From NCBI GenBank assembly GCA_025349905.2, contig MU624868.1:1-19594 (forward strand): a stretch of 19,594 bases of DNA, given 5' to 3'. The DNA is from Blastocladiella britannica. Taxonomy: Eukaryota; Blastocladiomycota; Blastocladiomycetes; Blastocladiales; Blastocladiaceae. The translations under genes were made by a program, and so were the position numbers. Below, piece after piece: positions 19,047 through 19,594 of this stretch. The notes below the pieces were generated by a model. It saw only the letters and a list, made by a program, of their open reading frames with translations. It was not told where the DNA came from and did not search any database. The stretch's first letter is position 1. Every line of letters starts with the position of its first letter.

Positions 19047-19251
19047 GCCGCTGTATTTTCAAAAACTATTTTATCGAATTGCAAAGAGAAGCATTCGAAT
19101 CCCACACGGCTGAGTGGCTTTCGATAGTACTCACCAGCGATCTCGTCCGCTATGCGGGCGCTACACCAATTGTGCGACTGGTGCAGCAGAGAGTGGTAGC
19201 CGTTTTTGGCTCCAGGAAATTAAAAGGGAAAGGAAAAAAAAAAGACAACAA
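19047..19251. promoter_or_regulatory. TPR/MLP1 upstream region, also 3' flank of the right-edge gene
   Basis: These 205 bp separate the TPR start from the stop codon of the next gene on the same strand. They must contain the TPR 5' leader and probably core promoter elements. More than a third is occupied by copy B of the dispersed repeat, so the repeat sits inside or next to the TPR promoter. Confidence 0.55.
19104..19187 (+). repeat. Dispersed repeat copy B (partner at 11299-11388, inverted)
   Basis: 19130-19187 is identical over 58 nt to the reverse complement of 11299-11356. The adjoining 26 nt (19104-19129) are similar with small differences. CCGC-TAT-GCGG (19147-19157) and CACCA...TGGTG (19164-19183) could each form a small hairpin. 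It lies between the TPR start and the upstream gene. Confidence 0.9.
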
Positions 19252-19594
19252 CTACGGCGACGCCGCCGCCGCCTTGGCTGCCGCCGTCTCGGCCGCCTTG
19301 ATCTTGGCCACTGACTTCGCCTTTTGTGCGTCAGCCCGCGCGCCGACAAGGCTCTCTACCGCGGCGACCAGCTTGGGGTCCCACGCCACACCCGCCTCCG
19401 CCGCCGCACGCATCCGTCGGGTCGCCCACTCGTGGTACAGGTTGCACCAGGCCATGTCGGCCTCGGATTTGCCTTTCCAACCAGCGAGCTCCCTGCCGCC
19501 ACGCCCTTCACACTCGGCCAGTAGCGCCTTCCACTGCCGATTGCAAAGGTTCTTGATCACGGCGAGCTCGGCAAGGATACCCTTCTTGATCGCG
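19252..19594 (-). CDS. C-terminal part of an unrecognised protein, 5' end outside the window
   Basis: An open frame enters from the right edge and ends at TAG (19254-19252), giving the last 113 residues. Visible sequence runs AIKKGILAELAVIKN, then NRQWKALLAECEG, then SEADMAWCNLYHEWATRRMR, and ends in a Lys/Ala-rich helix (QKAKSVAKIKAAETAAAK) and AAAASP. It has strong GC-rich third positions, several Trp residues and a helical, soluble composition with no membrane segment. I do not recognise the family. It reads in the same direction as TPR, with its stop 205 bp before the TPR start codon. Splicing within the visible part is not needed to keep it open. Confidence 0.7.
   Translation of the reverse strand, partial: AIKKGILAELAVIKNLCNRQWKALLAECEGRGGRELAGWKGKSEADMAWCNLYHEWATRRMRAAAEAGVAWDPKLVAAVESLVGARADAQKAKSVAKIKAAETAAAKAAAASP

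Noticed and set aside
19081..19187. Possible tRNA or tRNA-derived element (ATTCGAAT-like B box, TGGTGTAGCGC-like A box)
   Set aside because: The arms flanking ATTCGAAT do not pair and the acceptor and anticodon stems cannot be built; copy A lacks the B-box-like string altogether.
1..19594. CRISPR arrays, prokaryotic operons, plasmid or phage genes
   Set aside because: No spaced direct repeats or prokaryotic gene layout; spliceosomal introns and the eukaryotic gene set exclude these.

Overview
The window looks like nuclear DNA of a zoosporic (flagellated) fungus, most plausibly Blastocladiomycota. This placement is an inference from four things. The gene set is fungal/opisthokont (Pab2/PABPN1, yeast Cox5-type COX subunit IV, MLP1/TPR). 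Coding sequence is GC-rich, with almost all introns 56-71 nt, GT-AG and often with CTRAY-type branch sites. There is a full-length KIF6-type kinesin-9, a family restricted to organisms with motile cilia or flagella. There is also a fragment resembling a large ankyrin-like family that I recall from Allomyces/Catenaria. No database search was possible.

Layout, left to right. Nuclear poly(A)-binding protein (Pab2/PABPN1) lies at 89-1156 (-, 2 exons). It is divergent from the cytochrome c oxidase subunit IV/Cox5 gene at 1600-2348 (+, 3 exons), with 443 bp between the starts. Tail-to-tail with COX is a six-exon kinesin-9/KIF6 gene at 2713-5711 (-). A 1.1-kb AT-richer, repeat-bearing spacer (5712-6812) separates it from a divergent C2H2 zinc-finger transcription factor at 6813-9743 (+, 2 exons). 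A 179-residue helical orphan follows (10337-10876, +), with a weak resemblance to MLKL/HeLo-like four-helix bundles. It faces a 102-residue stub of an ankyrin-like family protein (10900-11208, -). The stretch 11209-12859 has no gene I can support; it holds one copy of a dispersed repeat and several short unexplained open segments. A five-exon TPR/MLP1 nuclear-basket nucleoporin fills 12860-19046 (-). The second, inverted copy of the dispersed repeat lies just upstream of it (19104-19187). The C-terminal part of an unrecognised protein runs off the right edge (19252-19594, -).

The genes do not form a pathway. Pab2 (poly(A) tail length control, mRNA maturation) and TPR/MLP1 (nuclear basket, mRNA export and quality control) act in the same process and both end in RGG-rich tails, but they are about 12 kb apart and co-location may be chance. 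Exon joins were deduced by eye from reading-frame continuity, splice dinucleotides and family conservation; each preserves the frame across the whole gene.
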